Assembly: GCA_016763155.1 (NCBI GenBank)
Contig: JAESUH010000037.1
Span: 1-34,804 of the forward strand
DNA: 34,804 nt
Origin: Rhizobiaceae bacterium
Lineage (GTDB): Bacteria; Pseudomonadota; Alphaproteobacteria; Rhizobiales; Rhizobiaceae
Direction: 5' to 3'
The notes beneath the pieces were generated by a model. The model was not told the origin of the DNA and did not search any database. It saw only the letters and a list, made by a program, of their open reading frames with translations. The stretch's first letter is position 1; every line of letters begins with the position of its first letter. The translations under genes were made by a program, and so were the position numbers. Shown in pieces: positions 24,565 to 33,592 of the stretch.

Positions 24565-25403
24565 TTTTCTTTCCCTTCGGTTAAATCTCGTTCCTCTCGC
24601 AAAGATTGGATAGCGGCGGCTGTTTCCTCAATTGATTTTCTTGAAACATCAATTGTTGGCCAATTATGTAGGGCGCAAAGTTTTCGGGTATTTGACAATT
24701 CTTCTGCAATTGAGGCCCTATCCGTATAGGTTGTTTCCCGGTCTGCTGCATTTAGTCCTAATAACCGGTTGTGGCGCACCTGATAAATGCGGTCTGTGCT
24801 TGCTACCAGCGCAACAATCAATGGCTTGGTTGCGGTTAAGACTTCCGGGGGCAGTTCTATATCTGGAACCAATGGAATATTGGCCGTTTTAATGCCGCGA
24901 TTGGCCAAATATATGCTTGTTGGCGTCTTTGAAGTGCGGCTGATGCCCAATAGAATGACGTCAGGTTCATTCATATCTTCGGGAAGCGCGCCATCATCGT
25001 GCATCATGGAAAAATTCAGCGCTTCTATTCGGGCAAAATATTCGGCATCCAGTGCGTGCTGCGCGCCAACTTTTCGCTCAACCGGTGCTCCTAGATAGGA
25101 CTGGAAAGTTTGAAAAATCGGTTCAAGCACGGATACTGTTGGTATGCCTAACTGACGGCAATGTTTTTCCAAATATGCGCCAATTTCTGAATCTGTGATT
25201 GTGTAGAGCACAATTCCCGGCATTTTTGAAACCTCAGCAAGAGCTTGCTCAAGCTGTGGCTGATTTCTAACGGATGGATATACATGCTCTATCGCGTGGC
25301 GCGATTTGTACTGGGATGATACAGCGCGCGACGCTGCAATGAGAGTTTCCCCGGTTGAGTCCGAAATCAAGTGCAAATGGAAGTTTGTTTGCTTTTTATT
25401 CAC
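24561..25403 (-). CDS. ppsR: Pyruvate,phosphate dikinase / PEP synthase regulatory protein (bifunctional kinase-pyrophosphorylase)
   Basis: The product, about 280 residues, belongs to the DUF299/PPSR family: [21 protein letters not shown] at the N-terminus and [18 protein letters not shown] (P-loop-like, for ADP/phosphate handling) in the middle. [13 protein letters not shown] and an [29 protein letters not shown] tail follow. Family members regulate PPDK or PEP synthase by ADP-dependent phosphorylation and Pi-dependent dephosphorylation. GTG 25403 is preferred over ATG 25454, because family N-termini begin just before FHLHLISD and an AGAGGA site lies upstream. In alphaproteobacteria this gene borders oriC, matching its place here. 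Confidence 0.93.
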   Translation of the reverse strand: MNKKQTNFHLHLISDSTGETLIAASRAVSSQYKSRHAIEHVYPSVRNQPQLEQALAEVSKMPGIVLYTITDSEIGAYLEKHCRQLGIPTVSVLEPIFQTFQSYLGAPVERKVGAQHALDAEYFARIEALNFSMMHDDGALPEDMNEPDVILLGISRTSKTPTSIYLANRGIKTANIPLVPDIELPPEVLTATKPLIVALVASTDRIYQVRHNRLLGLNAADRETTYTDRASIAEELSNTRKLCALHNWPTIDVSRKSIEETAAAIQSLREERDLTEGKEK

Positions 25404-25795
25404 CGATAAATCCGTCCTCTGTGGAAACAGGTTAACAAATTCTAAATATCTCAATATGGGCCGTATTTTTCCACCACAACCAGATTTCCCTACCCATATA
25501 AATTTGGTATATTACGTTGAGTGCTGCCTGTGAATAGGAAGCATAATTATTGGTTTGCAATTGTTTGCAGGTTTTAGTCACATAATTTTTCGGAAATGGT
25601 ATTGTAAGTCTCTGAAATTATATTGAAATATTTGTTTTCCCCACTATTCACAGGCTATTGAGCTTATGAATTTTCTGATTGTGGGTAATTAGAATTGTGG
25701 AAACTTTGTTGATAAAATTGTGTTCCCGCTATTCACAGACTCTAATAATAAACATAAACCCAAGTAGAAAATTTTTAGGAGCGTATTGTGGAAAA
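25404..25795. other. oriC: Chromosomal replication origin (oriC), hemE-linked
   Basis: The AT-rich gap between divergent ppsR and hemE has DnaA-box-like 9-mers. Three exact copies of CTATTCACA lie at 25529-25537 (-), 25644-25652 (+) and 25729-25737 (+). TTACCCACA lies at 25680-25688 (-), and GTTTCCACA at 25696-25704 (-) and 25420-25428 (-). TTTTCCACA at 25787-25795 (-) covers the hemE start codon. The location next to hemE and the DUF299 gene is that of oriC in Caulobacter and rhizobia. Genes on both sides point away from it, and parS/parAB lie within 4-8 kb. I could not compute GC skew. Confidence 0.82.
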
Positions 25796-26828
25796 CTTGA
25801 GCGGCCGTAAAATCATGGATGTTCTCAATGGTAAGAAATTTGAGAAACCCCCTGTATGGCTTATGAGACAAGCTGGTCGTTATCTTCCAGAATATCGCGA
25901 GATACGGAAACAGGCGGGAAGCTTTTTAGAGGTTTGCTATAATCCGGAATTAGCTATTGAAGTTAGTATCCAGCCGATTAGGCGGTTTGGCTTTGATGCT
26001 TCAATTCTGTTTTCTGATATTCTTGTGGTGCCAGATGCGCTTGGACGTGAAGTTCGTTTTGTTGAGGGTGAGGGGCCGAGGCTTGAACCCATCGATGCTG
26101 TTGAAATTGCAAAGCTCGTTGAGGCCTATGACCGGGATGCAGCTCTTGCACATTTAAAACCTGTGCTGGAGACTGTTTCGGGTCTTCGAGGTGAATTACC
26201 CAAGCAAACCACCCTGCTTGGCTTTTGTGGCGCTCCCTGGACAGTTGCGACTTATATGATTGCCGGTCGAGGAACTCCTGATCAGGCGCCTGCTCGTTTG
26301 TTTTCATATTCCAACCCAGATGCATTTGCTCGTTTGCTCGAACTGTTGAGCGATATATCCGCTGATTATCTGATTAGTCAGTTGAAAGCTGGGGCTGATG
26401 CGGTTCAAATATTTGATTCATGGGCGGGTGTTCTTGGCGAAAAGGATTTTGAGCGTTGGTGTATAGCGCCAGTGAAACGATTGGTGGATCGGGTACGCAA
26501 AGAATTACCAGACGCCAAAATTATTGGTTTTCCCAAGGGAGCTGGGGAGTTTTATTCGACCTATCGGCAAAAGACCGACGTTGATGCTTTGGGGCTTGAT
26601 TGGACGGTTTCAAACAGTCTCGGCAGGTCCTTGCAAAAAGAAGGCGCTGTTCAGGGCAATCTTGATCCTATGAAGATTATTGCTGGCGGCAAAGCGCTTG
26701 ATTCTGGCATTGATGATATTTTGGAAGCTTTTGGTAACGGCCCTCATATTTTCAATTTGGGGCATGGAATTACTCCCCAGGCGCCAATTTCTCATGTGGA
26801 ACAGTTGGTAAAACGAATTCGTGGCTGA
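25788..26828 (+). CDS. hemE: Uroporphyrinogen III decarboxylase
   Basis: The 346-residue protein has the HemE signatures [17 protein letters not shown] (20-36), [39 protein letters not shown] and GNLDP. It decarboxylates the four acetate side chains of uroporphyrinogen III to give coproporphyrinogen III in heme synthesis. Start is GTG at 25788 with AGGAG about 8 bases upstream; a DnaA-box-like sequence overlaps it. It heads the run hemE-hemJ and then rho. It should not be confused with the UroD-like methyltransferase at 16674-18566, which lacks these decarboxylase motifs. Confidence 0.97.
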   Translation: MENLSGRKIMDVLNGKKFEKPPVWLMRQAGRYLPEYREIRKQAGSFLEVCYNPELAIEVSIQPIRRFGFDASILFSDILVVPDALGREVRFVEGEGPRLEPIDAVEIAKLVEAYDRDAALAHLKPVLETVSGLRGELPKQTTLLGFCGAPWTVATYMIAGRGTPDQAPARLFSYSNPDAFARLLELLSDISADYLISQLKAGADAVQIFDSWAGVLGEKDFERWCIAPVKRLVDRVRKELPDAKIIGFPKGAGEFYSTYRQKTDVDALGLDWTVSNSLGRSLQKEGAVQGNLDPMKIIAGGKALDSGIDDILEAFGNGPHIFNLGHGITPQAPISHVEQLVKRIRG

Positions 26829-26847
26829 AGATTGAGGGAATGTTGCG

Positions 26848-27270
26848 ATGTATGAGTGGGTAAAAGTTTTCCATATCGTATCGGTGATATCTTGGATGGC
26901 GGGCATGTTTTATCTGCCTCGCCTGTTCGTTTATCATTTCGAAAGTTCTATTGGTTCTGAGCAGTCAGAAGTTTTCAAAACCATGGAACGCCGTTTGATG
27001 CGTGGCATCATGACCCCTGCAATGATCGCAAGCTGGGTATTTGGTATCTGGTTGATGGTTTTGCTCGAAGCCTGGCAAGATGGTTGGTTCGTCACAAAGT
27101 TCTTCCTCATTATTTTATTGACTGCTTACCATGGTGTTTGCGTCGGTTGGATGAAGGAATTTGTGAGAGATGAGAGAAAACGAAGCACCAAATTTTTTCG
27201 CGTGGTGAATGAAATACCGGTCGTTTTAATGATTTTCGTTGTAATTTTAGTAGTCGTTAAGCCCTTTTGA
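26848..27270 (+). CDS. hemJ: Protoporphyrinogen IX oxidase HemJ
   Basis: The 140-residue membrane protein has about four hydrophobic segments and the HemJ pattern WVKVFHIVSVISWMAGMFYLPRLFVYH, with His9 and His30, ERRLMRGIMTPAM and VCVGWMKEF. HemJ is the heme-dependent protoporphyrinogen oxidase common in alphaproteobacteria and completes the penultimate step of heme synthesis in the inner membrane. It follows hemE by 19 bases, so the two are probably cotranscribed, linking an early and a late heme step at the origin. Confidence 0.93.
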   Translation: MYEWVKVFHIVSVISWMAGMFYLPRLFVYHFESSIGSEQSEVFKTMERRLMRGIMTPAMIASWVFGIWLMVLLEAWQDGWFVTKFFLIILLTAYHGVCVGWMKEFVRDERKRSTKFFRVVNEIPVVLMIFVVILVVVKPF

Positions 27271-27398
27271 GATGTTTCAAATAAATTTTTCTTGAAGAAT
27301 CCTTAATTTGTGACTATTTATGGCCTAAATCTTTTGGGTGCAGCGAGTCCTTCGCTATTGAAGCGCCCTCCCACAATAAAATTTGAAAGTGAATCTTC
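27271..27398 (+). promoter_or_regulatory. rho leader with nested hairpin
   Basis: The 128 bases before rho hold a nested hairpin at 27336-27368. GGGTGC pairs with GCGCCC (one G-T pair), and AGCGA pairs inside it with TCGCT. The sequence then runs into a CTCCCACAATAAAA region. rho is known to be autoregulated through its leader in other bacteria, so this may serve that role, but no direct evidence is visible. Confidence 0.4.
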
Positions 27399-28664
27399 AT
27401 GGATACAATGAAGCTTCAGGAGCTCAATGCTAAGAGCCCTACTGATCTTGTTACCTTCGCTGAAGGTGTAGAGGTCGAAAATGCCAGTACAATGCGCAAA
27501 CAGGAATTAATGTTTGTGATTTTGAAGAAGCTGGCAGAAAACGATGTCGAAATCATTGGTGAAGGGGTTGTTGAAATCCTTCAGGACGGTTTTGCCTTCT
27601 TGCGTTCTGCTGGTTCGAATTATTTACCGGGCCCGGACGATATTTATATTTCTCCTTCTCAGATTCGCCGGTTTTCTTTGAAAACGGGTGATACGGTTGA
27701 AGGTGCTATTCGTAGCCCTAAGGATGGCGAACGCTATTTTGCGCTATTGAAGGTTTATCAGATTAATTTTGATGATCCTGAAAAGATCAAGCATAAAGCG
27801 CATTTTGATAACCTCACGCCGCTATATCCGGATGAAAAATTCTCGATGGAATCGAAAGATCCCGCTAAGAGAGATTTATCCTCTCGAGTGATCGATCTGG
27901 TCGCGCCCATTGGCAAAGGCCAAAGGGGCTTGATCGTTGCGCCGCCGCGTACAGGTAAAACTGTTTTGCTACAGAATATTGCCCATTCGATTACAGAAAA
28001 TCATCCTGAAGCTTATTTGATCGTGTTATTGATCGATGAGCGGCCGGAGGAAGTGACCGATATGAGGCGTTCCGTTAATGGTGAAGTTGTTGCTTCGACA
28101 TTTGATGAGCCGGCTTCTAGACACGTTCAAGTGGCTGAAATGGTTATTGAAAAAGCGAAACGCCTAGTTGAACACGGTCGCGATGTGGTTGTTCTATTGG
28201 ATTCAATTACACGTCTTGGACGCGCTTATAATACGGTTGTTCCTTCATCAGGCAAAGTATTGACCGGTGGTGTGGATGCTAATGCGCTGCAACGGCCAAA
28301 ACGCTTCTTTGGTGCAGCGCGTAATATCGAAGAAGGTGGCTCGCTGACAATTATCGCGACCGCTTTGATTGATACAGGCTCTCGCATGGATGAAGTTATC
28401 TTTGAGGAATTCAAAGGTACAGGTAACTCTGAGATCGTGCTTGATCGTAAAATTGCTGACAAACGTGTTTATCCGTCAATCGACATAATGAAATCTGGTA
28501 CACGTAAGGAAGATTTGTTGATTGAAAAATCTGATTTGCAGAAAATCTTTGTCTTGCGGAGAATTCTTTCTTCCATGGGCACAGTTGATGCGATCGAGTT
28601 CTTGATTGATAAACTCAAGCAAACAAAGAGCAATAGTGATTTCTTCGACACAATGAACACCTGA
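27399..28664 (+). CDS. rho: Transcription termination factor Rho
   Basis: The 421-residue protein has the usual length. The N-terminal domain contains [38 protein letters not shown]. The RNA-binding cold-shock-like domain contains [29 protein letters not shown]. The ATPase core has [28 protein letters not shown], the Q-loop/R-loop region ([40 protein letters not shown]) and a C-terminal helix. It acts as a hexameric RNA translocase terminating transcription. An in-frame ATG at 27408 could also start it. It lies 12 bases before the mnmE frame, though mnmE itself probably starts at 28701. Confidence 0.97.
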   Translation: MDTMKLQELNAKSPTDLVTFAEGVEVENASTMRKQELMFVILKKLAENDVEIIGEGVVEILQDGFAFLRSAGSNYLPGPDDIYISPSQIRRFSLKTGDTVEGAIRSPKDGERYFALLKVYQINFDDPEKIKHKAHFDNLTPLYPDEKFSMESKDPAKRDLSSRVIDLVAPIGKGQRGLIVAPPRTGKTVLLQNIAHSITENHPEAYLIVLLIDERPEEVTDMRRSVNGEVVASTFDEPASRHVQVAEMVIEKAKRLVEHGRDVVVLLDSITRLGRAYNTVVPSSGKVLTGGVDANALQRPKRFFGAARNIEEGGSLTIIATALIDTGSRMDEVIFEEFKGTGNSEIVLDRKIADKRVYPSIDIMKSGTRKEDLLIEKSDLQKIFVLRRILSSMGTVDAIEFLIDKLKQTKSNSDFFDTMNT

Positions 28665-28700
28665 TAATTTGTAGGTTTGCTTTTTATAGAAGGTGCTGCC

Positions 28701-30011
28701 TTGGATAATCCGGAAACCATATTTGCATTATCCAGTGGTCAGCTTCCCAGTGGCGTTGCAATTATCAGGATATCGGGACCACGCTGTCGATTCGTTATCG
28801 AAACGATTTGTAAGTTCCTACCTCCTGCTCGGGTTGCAAGTCTTCGGGAAATACTCGACTTCGATGGTCGGGAGGTCCTGGATCAGGGCTTAGTTTTGTG
28901 GTTTCCAGGTCCCAATAGCTTTACCGGTGAAGATTGTGCAGAGTTGCAAATCCATGGCGGTAGAGCGGTTGTAGCTGCAATTTTGCGTAGTTTGGGGTCT
29001 TTCGATGGCTTAAGGCTTGCAGAAGCCGGTGAATTTTCGCGGCGTGCTTATGAAAATGGCAGATTGGATTTGACGGAACTTGAGGGTTTATCTGATTTAA
29101 TCTCAGCTCAAAGTGAGGCCCAGCGTAAACAAGCCTATCTTCAATCACGTGGCCAATTGCGCAGACTTCTCGAAGGTTGGCGTCTTCGCTTGATACATAT
29201 GCGGGCGATGGTTGAGGCTGATTTTGATTTTAGTGATGAAGAAGATGTGCCTGGAAGTGTAGCTGATAAAGTCTGGGAGGATGCAGCTTCACTTCACGAT
29301 GAGATTGCTGAGCATCTCGATGATGATCATATAGGTGAAATTGTTCGAAGCGGCTATCGTATTGTCTTAATGGGCCTGCCAAATTCAGGGAAATCCAGCC
29401 TTTTGAATTTACTTTCAAAACGTGACGTTGCGATTGTGACTGAAGTTGCGGGTACGACGCGTGACATAATTGAGGTTGAGCTTGATATCGGTGGGTTTTT
29501 GGTCGTTGTTTGTGATACAGCTGGAATTCGTGAAAGTACTGATCTCGTTGAAAAGGAAGGCGTTCGACGGGCTTTGGAAGCTGGAGAAGGCGCCGATCTT
29601 GTTATCTGGCTTTGGGAGAAGGGTGTTGAAGACGGCGGCCCAGCCTCTTCTCCGGATAAGCAGATCATTGTTCGAACAAAAAACGACGATGGACAGTTTG
29701 AAGAGAAACATTTATCCATATCTACTTTAAGTGGATACGGGATAGATACTCTAATTTCGGAGATATCTTTTCGTATTGGTGTTCTCTCTGAGGGTATGGA
29801 AGATGGGTTGATTACACGCGAGAGACATAGGTTGGCTATGGTTGAGGCATTGAGGGAATTAGAAATTGCCAAAACAGGCGATTTGATTCCTGCTGATATT
29901 CGGGTTGAGTATTTGAGAAAAGCCAGCGATCATTTGGGCCGAATTATTGGTGCGGTAGATGTTGAAGATTTATTGGATGTTATTTTTTCTGAATTCTGTG
30001 TAGGAAAATGA
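28701..30011 (+). CDS. mnmE: tRNA modification GTPase MnmE (TrmE)
   Basis: The protein has the MnmE N-terminal folate-binding part (DNPETIFALSSGQLPSGVAIIRISGP, GEFSRRAYENGRLDLTELEGL). The G domain follows with G1 GLPNSGKSS, G2 GTTRD, G3 DTAG and a G4 of TKND in place of NKxD. It ends with the C-terminal FCVGK, containing the catalytic-region Cys. With MnmG it makes the 5-carboxymethylaminomethyl modification of wobble U34. TTG at 28701 is chosen because it is preceded by GAAGG and gives the usual MDNPETIFALSSG start; TTG at 28677 is the longest frame. Its TGA is built into a parS-like site. Confidence 0.95.
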   Translation: MDNPETIFALSSGQLPSGVAIIRISGPRCRFVIETICKFLPPARVASLREILDFDGREVLDQGLVLWFPGPNSFTGEDCAELQIHGGRAVVAAILRSLGSFDGLRLAEAGEFSRRAYENGRLDLTELEGLSDLISAQSEAQRKQAYLQSRGQLRRLLEGWRLRLIHMRAMVEADFDFSDEEDVPGSVADKVWEDAASLHDEIAEHLDDDHIGEIVRSGYRIVLMGLPNSGKSSLLNLLSKRDVAIVTEVAGTTRDIIEVELDIGGFLVVVCDTAGIRESTDLVEKEGVRRALEAGEGADLVIWLWEKGVEDGGPASSPDKQIIVRTKNDDGQFEEKHLSISTLSGYGIDTLISEISFRIGVLSEGMEDGLITRERHRLAMVEALRELEIAKTGDLIPADIRVEYLRKASDHLGRIIGAVDVEDLLDVIFSEFCVGK

Positions 30012-30024
30012 TTCACGTGAAACA
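30009..30024. promoter_or_regulatory. parS: parS centromere site 1
   Basis: TGATTCACGTGAAACA matches the parS consensus TGTTTCACGTGAAACA at 15 of 16 positions. The only mismatch, A for T at position 3, completes the TGA stop codon of mnmE. The centre TTCACGTGAA is an intact palindrome. It is a predicted ParB binding site. Confidence 0.88.
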
Positions 30025-30051
30025 TTTTGGGTACTGATAATCGGAATTAGG

Positions 30052-30067
30052 TGTTTCACGTGAAACA
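30052..30067. promoter_or_regulatory. parS: parS centromere site 2
   Basis: TGTTTCACGTGAAACA is a perfect 16-bp palindrome and an exact match to the alphaproteobacterial/Bacillus parS consensus. It lies in the mnmE-mnmG gap, 43 bases from site 1. Confidence 0.95.
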
Positions 30068-30100
30068 ATTGCAGTAGTAAATGACTTTAAGAGAAGTAAA

Positions 30101-31996
30101 ATGAAAGAGTTTGACGTCATTGTTGTTGGTGGAGGCCATGCTGGTACAGAAGCAGCAAGTGCTGCTGCGCGCGTGGGTGCCAGAACAGCCTTAGTTACTC
30201 ATAAACGCGATACGATCGGTGTAATGTCTTGCAATCCAGCTATTGGCGGGCTTGGAAAAGGGCATTTGGTACGTGAAGTGGATGCGCTTGATGGGCTGAT
30301 GGGGAGGGTCGCTGATAAAGCCGGCATTCAATTTAGAATGCTCAATCGAAAAAAAGGACCTGCTGTTCAAGGACCACGCACCCAGGCAGACCGGAAATTA
30401 TATCGGATAGCAATGCAATCAGAGATTTCCTCAGTTGAAGGTCTCTCGGTGATTGAGGCCGGCATTGAGGATATTGATGTTAAGGATGGTGTTGTCTGTG
30501 GGGTAAAGCTCGCAGATGGTTCCCATATACGGGCAAGATGCGTGGTTTTGACGACGGGAACGTTTTTACGCGGTCTTATTCATCTGGGTGACACGAAAAT
30601 TCCGGCCGGACGTTGGGGTGAAGATCCTTCAAACGGGCTTTCCGAGACCCTAGAGGCACATAATTTTTCCCTTGGCCGTCTGAAAACAGGTACTCCGCCG
30701 CGTCTTAATGGCAAAACTATTGACTGGTCAATATTGGCTGCACAAAAGGCAGATGATAATCCGGTTCCGTTTTCCTATTTGACAGACAAAATTACTACGG
30801 AGCAGATTACCTGCGGAATTACCCGTACAACGAGTGCTACCCATAAGATCATTGAAGAGAATTTGAAATATTCTGCGATGTATTCCGGGCAAATAGCAGG
30901 GGTAGGGCCACGCTATTGTCCTTCAATCGAGGATAAAATCGTTAAGTTTGGCGAGAGAAACGGGCATCAGATATTTCTGGAACCGGAAGGGTTGGATGAT
31001 GATACGATCTATCCAAATGGCATCTCGACTTCATTGCCGGAAAGCATCCAAAACCTCTTCCTTAAAACTATTCCCGGGTTGGAGAATGTTGAAATTCTGC
31101 AACCGGGTTATGCGATTGAATATGATCATGTGGACCCGCGGGAATTGAGGCCCAGCCTTGAAAGCAGGGCGATAGACGGCTTTTATCTGGCGGGACAGAT
31201 CAATGGTACCACAGGTTATGAAGAAGCTGCTGCGCAGGGTCTGGTGGCAGGCCTCAATGCTGCGCGCAAGGCTGGTGGTAGTGATCCTATCATTTTCAGC
31301 CGCACCCAAAGTTATATTGGTGTGATGATTGATGATCTTGTGACGCGGGGGGTCAGCGAACCCTACAGGATGTTCACATCGCGCGCAGAATATAGACTAT
31401 CGCTTCGGGCCGATAATGCTGATCAACGTCTGACACCTCTTGGTATTGAAGCTGGATTGGTTACTAGCAGGCGTAGAGCAGTTTTTGAGCGAAAGCTGGA
31501 GAAGTTGGAACTGGCAAAAAGTATTTGCACCAGTAATTCGCTAACACCGCCTGAAGCTCGCAAACATGGATTAAAGATAAATCAGGATGGGATTCGTCGA
31601 ACTGGCTGGGAATTGTTGTCTTATACTGAGATTTCTCTTACTCGTTTGGCGGATATCTGGCCAGAGTTACATGATATAGATCCAGCAATTGGACGACAGA
31701 TTGAGATTGAAGCGGGCTACGCTGTTTATCTCGCGCGGCAAGAATCTGATATTCAGGCCATTAGGCGGGATGAAGGGAAAGCGATTCCAGACGGGTTCGA
31801 CTATGGCACCCTGGCGGGACTTTCTAATGAGTTGCGTCAAAAACTCGAAGCCATCCGACCAGCTAATCTGGGTCAGGCCTCTCGTATCGAGGGTATGACG
31901 CCAGCGGCGATATTACTTGTGCTGGCGCATATTCGCAAAATGGAAAAGAATAAATCCTCTCTTGCTGCAAAGGTGGCGACTAAAATCAATGAGTAA
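30101..31996 (+). CDS. mnmG: tRNA uridine-5-carboxymethylaminomethyl synthase MnmG (GidA)
   Basis: The 631-residue protein begins with the FAD Rossmann motif [21 protein letters not shown] (7-27). It continues with [62 protein letters not shown] and [17 protein letters not shown]. The C-terminal helical domain carries [15 protein letters not shown] and [17 protein letters not shown]. It is the FAD/tetrahydrofolate-using partner of MnmE in wobble-uridine modification. Start is ATG 30101 with an AAGAGAAG site upstream. The stop overlaps the rsmG start by 8 bases. Confidence 0.98.
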   Translation: MKEFDVIVVGGGHAGTEAASAAARVGARTALVTHKRDTIGVMSCNPAIGGLGKGHLVREVDALDGLMGRVADKAGIQFRMLNRKKGPAVQGPRTQADRKLYRIAMQSEISSVEGLSVIEAGIEDIDVKDGVVCGVKLADGSHIRARCVVLTTGTFLRGLIHLGDTKIPAGRWGEDPSNGLSETLEAHNFSLGRLKTGTPPRLNGKTIDWSILAAQKADDNPVPFSYLTDKITTEQITCGITRTTSATHKIIEENLKYSAMYSGQIAGVGPRYCPSIEDKIVKFGERNGHQIFLEPEGLDDDTIYPNGISTSLPESIQNLFLKTIPGLENVEILQPGYAIEYDHVDPRELRPSLESRAIDGFYLAGQINGTTGYEEAAAQGLVAGLNAARKAGGSDPIIFSRTQSYIGVMIDDLVTRGVSEPYRMFTSRAEYRLSLRADNADQRLTPLGIEAGLVTSRRRAVFERKLEKLELAKSICTSNSLTPPEARKHGLKINQDGIRRTGWELLSYTEISLTRLADIWPELHDIDPAIGRQIEIEAGYAVYLARQESDIQAIRRDEGKAIPDGFDYGTLAGLSNELRQKLEAIRPANLGQASRIEGMTPAAILLVLAHIRKMEKNKSSLAAKVATKINE

Positions 31997-32636
31997 TTTC
32001 GCACCAAGCTCTGCTGAACAGGATTTGTTAAATTCGATTTACCCTGTTTCACGTGAAACAATTGAGCATTTGACCCACTATGTGGAGCGATTGAACATCT
32101 GGCAAAAGAAGACCAATCTTGTTTCCCCATCGACTTTAGAAACGATCTGGAGCAGGCATATTGCTGATAGTCTGCAGTGTTTAGCGCTTGCTCCACAAGC
32201 CCGGCAATGGGCAGACTTTGGTAGTGGAGGTGGGCTTCCAGGCATGGTTTTGTCAATACTATTGGCGGATGAGAGTGGCTCAAAAGTCCATATGTTGGAG
32301 AGCAATCAAAAGAAATGTGCGTTTTTACGTGGAGTCGGACGAGAAACCAATGGGGTTGCGAAGGTACACTGCGGAAGAATCGAGTCGGAAACGAAACAAC
32401 TACCTGAAATTGAGGTTATAACAGCACGTGCGTTAACGGGTCTCGACAAGTTATTTGAATACGCTTTGCCGCTAATTGATGCTGGTGCATATGGTCTTTT
32501 TCATAAAGGGCGAGAATATCGTAGGGAATTGGCAGATTGCAGTGGTTTGTGGAATTTTGATCTGGTAGAACATCCAAGCAAAATAGAACCGGATTCTGTT
32601 TTGTTGGAAATTCGGAATTTGGAAAAGATCAACTAA
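31989..32636 (+). CDS. rsmG: 16S rRNA (guanine527-N7)-methyltransferase RsmG (GidB)
   Basis: Starting at ATG 31989, which overlaps the mnmG stop by 8 bases, the product is 215 residues. It shows the RsmG core: [59 protein letters not shown] (SAM-binding loop), [16 protein letters not shown] and [17 protein letters not shown]. It methylates N7 of G527 in 16S rRNA. A perfect parS site lies inside its codons for residues ~19-24 (VSRETI), so the ORF also encodes a centromere site. Longer frames upstream lie inside mnmG and are not used. Confidence 0.95.
   Translation: MSNFAPSSAEQDLLNSIYPVSRETIEHLTHYVERLNIWQKKTNLVSPSTLETIWSRHIADSLQCLALAPQARQWADFGSGGGLPGMVLSILLADESGSKVHMLESNQKKCAFLRGVGRETNGVAKVHCGRIESETKQLPEIEVITARALTGLDKLFEYALPLIDAGAYGLFHKGREYRRELADCSGLWNFDLVEHPSKIEPDSVLLEIRNLEKIN
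32045..32060. promoter_or_regulatory. parS: parS centromere site 3 (inside rsmG)
   Basis: TGTTTCACGTGAAACA is an exact copy of site 2, embedded in the rsmG coding sequence (V-S-R-E-T region). It lies about 670 bases before parA. Intragenic parS sites are known in this gene neighbourhood in other bacteria. Confidence 0.95.
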
Positions 32637-32715
32637 ACCAGTTTGAGTGTTTTTCAGGTGTGGCTCGTCGAAATAAGATGGGCCAAATATCGGTAAGGCC
32701 AACCATAGGCGAGAG

Positions 32716-33519
32716 ATGATGCGGGTTATCACGATAGCAAATCAAAAAGGCGGTGTTGGCAAAACGACCACGGCCATCAATCTTGCAACAGCACTTGCAG
32801 CGATTGGAAAACAGGTTCTGATTATCGACCTTGATCCTCAAGGAAATGCCAGTACAGGCCTGGGTATTGGTCGTGATGAAAGAGATATTTCTACCTATGA
32901 TCTGGTTACTGGCAACGCTACGCTGAGTGACACCATGGTAAAATCATCAGTGCCACGGCTTTATGTTTCTCCTTCAACGCTTGATTTACTAGGGGTTGAA
33001 ATGGAGGTTGCAGGCGATCGCGACAGGGCCTTTAAATTACGTAACAAATTAAGGGCTTATGTAGCTGATCCGCTTCAAGATGGCGAAAAGAGGATCGACT
33101 ATATTTTGATTGATTGCCCGCCTTCGCTAAACCTATTGACCATTAATGCGATGGCTGCTGCAGACTCTATTCTAGTGCCTTTGCAGACTGAGTTTTTTGC
33201 GTTGGAAGGGTTGAGCCAATTGCTGAAAACAGTTGAGGAAGTGCGCTCCAGCATTAACTCAAAATTGGAAATTCAGGGCATCGTTCTAACGATGTATGAT
33301 AAGCGCAACAGCCTTGCAAAACAGGTGGTGGAAGATGTGCGGGAGTTCATGGGTGAGAAGGTTTATAAGACTGTAATCCCACGCAATGTTAGAATTTCTG
33401 AAGCCCCATCTTACGGCAAACCGGCGATATTATATGATCTGAGCTGCGCTGGTAGTCAGGCCTATTTGCGGCTGGCGTCAGAGGTGATCCGCCGGGAAAA
33501 GAAATTACTGGCTGCGTAG
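32716..33519 (+). CDS. parA: Chromosome partitioning ATPase ParA
   Basis: The 267-residue protein has the deviant Walker A motif NQKGGVGKTTTAINLATAL (9-27), LIIDLDPQGNASTGLG, IDYILIDCPPSLNLLTINAMAAADS, and VVNY-type downstream motifs (GIVLTMYDKRNSLAKQVVEDV, TVIPRNVRISEAPSYGKP). It forms ATP-bound dimers on the nucleoid that move ParB-parS complexes. ATG at 32716 (MMRVI) may begin one codon later. It sits upstream of parB in the canonical order, 73 bases away. Confidence 0.97.
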   Translation: MMRVITIANQKGGVGKTTTAINLATALAAIGKQVLIIDLDPQGNASTGLGIGRDERDISTYDLVTGNATLSDTMVKSSVPRLYVSPSTLDLLGVEMEVAGDRDRAFKLRNKLRAYVADPLQDGEKRIDYILIDCPPSLNLLTINAMAAADSILVPLQTEFFALEGLSQLLKTVEEVRSSINSKLEIQGIVLTMYDKRNSLAKQVVEDVREFMGEKVYKTVIPRNVRISEAPSYGKPAILYDLSCAGSQAYLRLASEVIRREKKLLAA

Positions 33520-33592
33520 AAGCCAAGCAAATCAACAGAGCAGCTGAATTAAATCTGCTGACAAGAATTGAATATCACGGAGCTTGTTCCCG

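Noticed and set aside
31917..32636. Long rsmG start at 31917
   Set aside because: The extra residues lie inside mnmG in another frame and are not like RsmG; ATG 31989 gives the normal N-terminus.
33520..33592. AGCAG...CTGCT hairpin between parA and parB as a terminator
   Set aside because: Only a 5-bp stem with a long loop and no T-run; parA and parB are expected to be cotranscribed.
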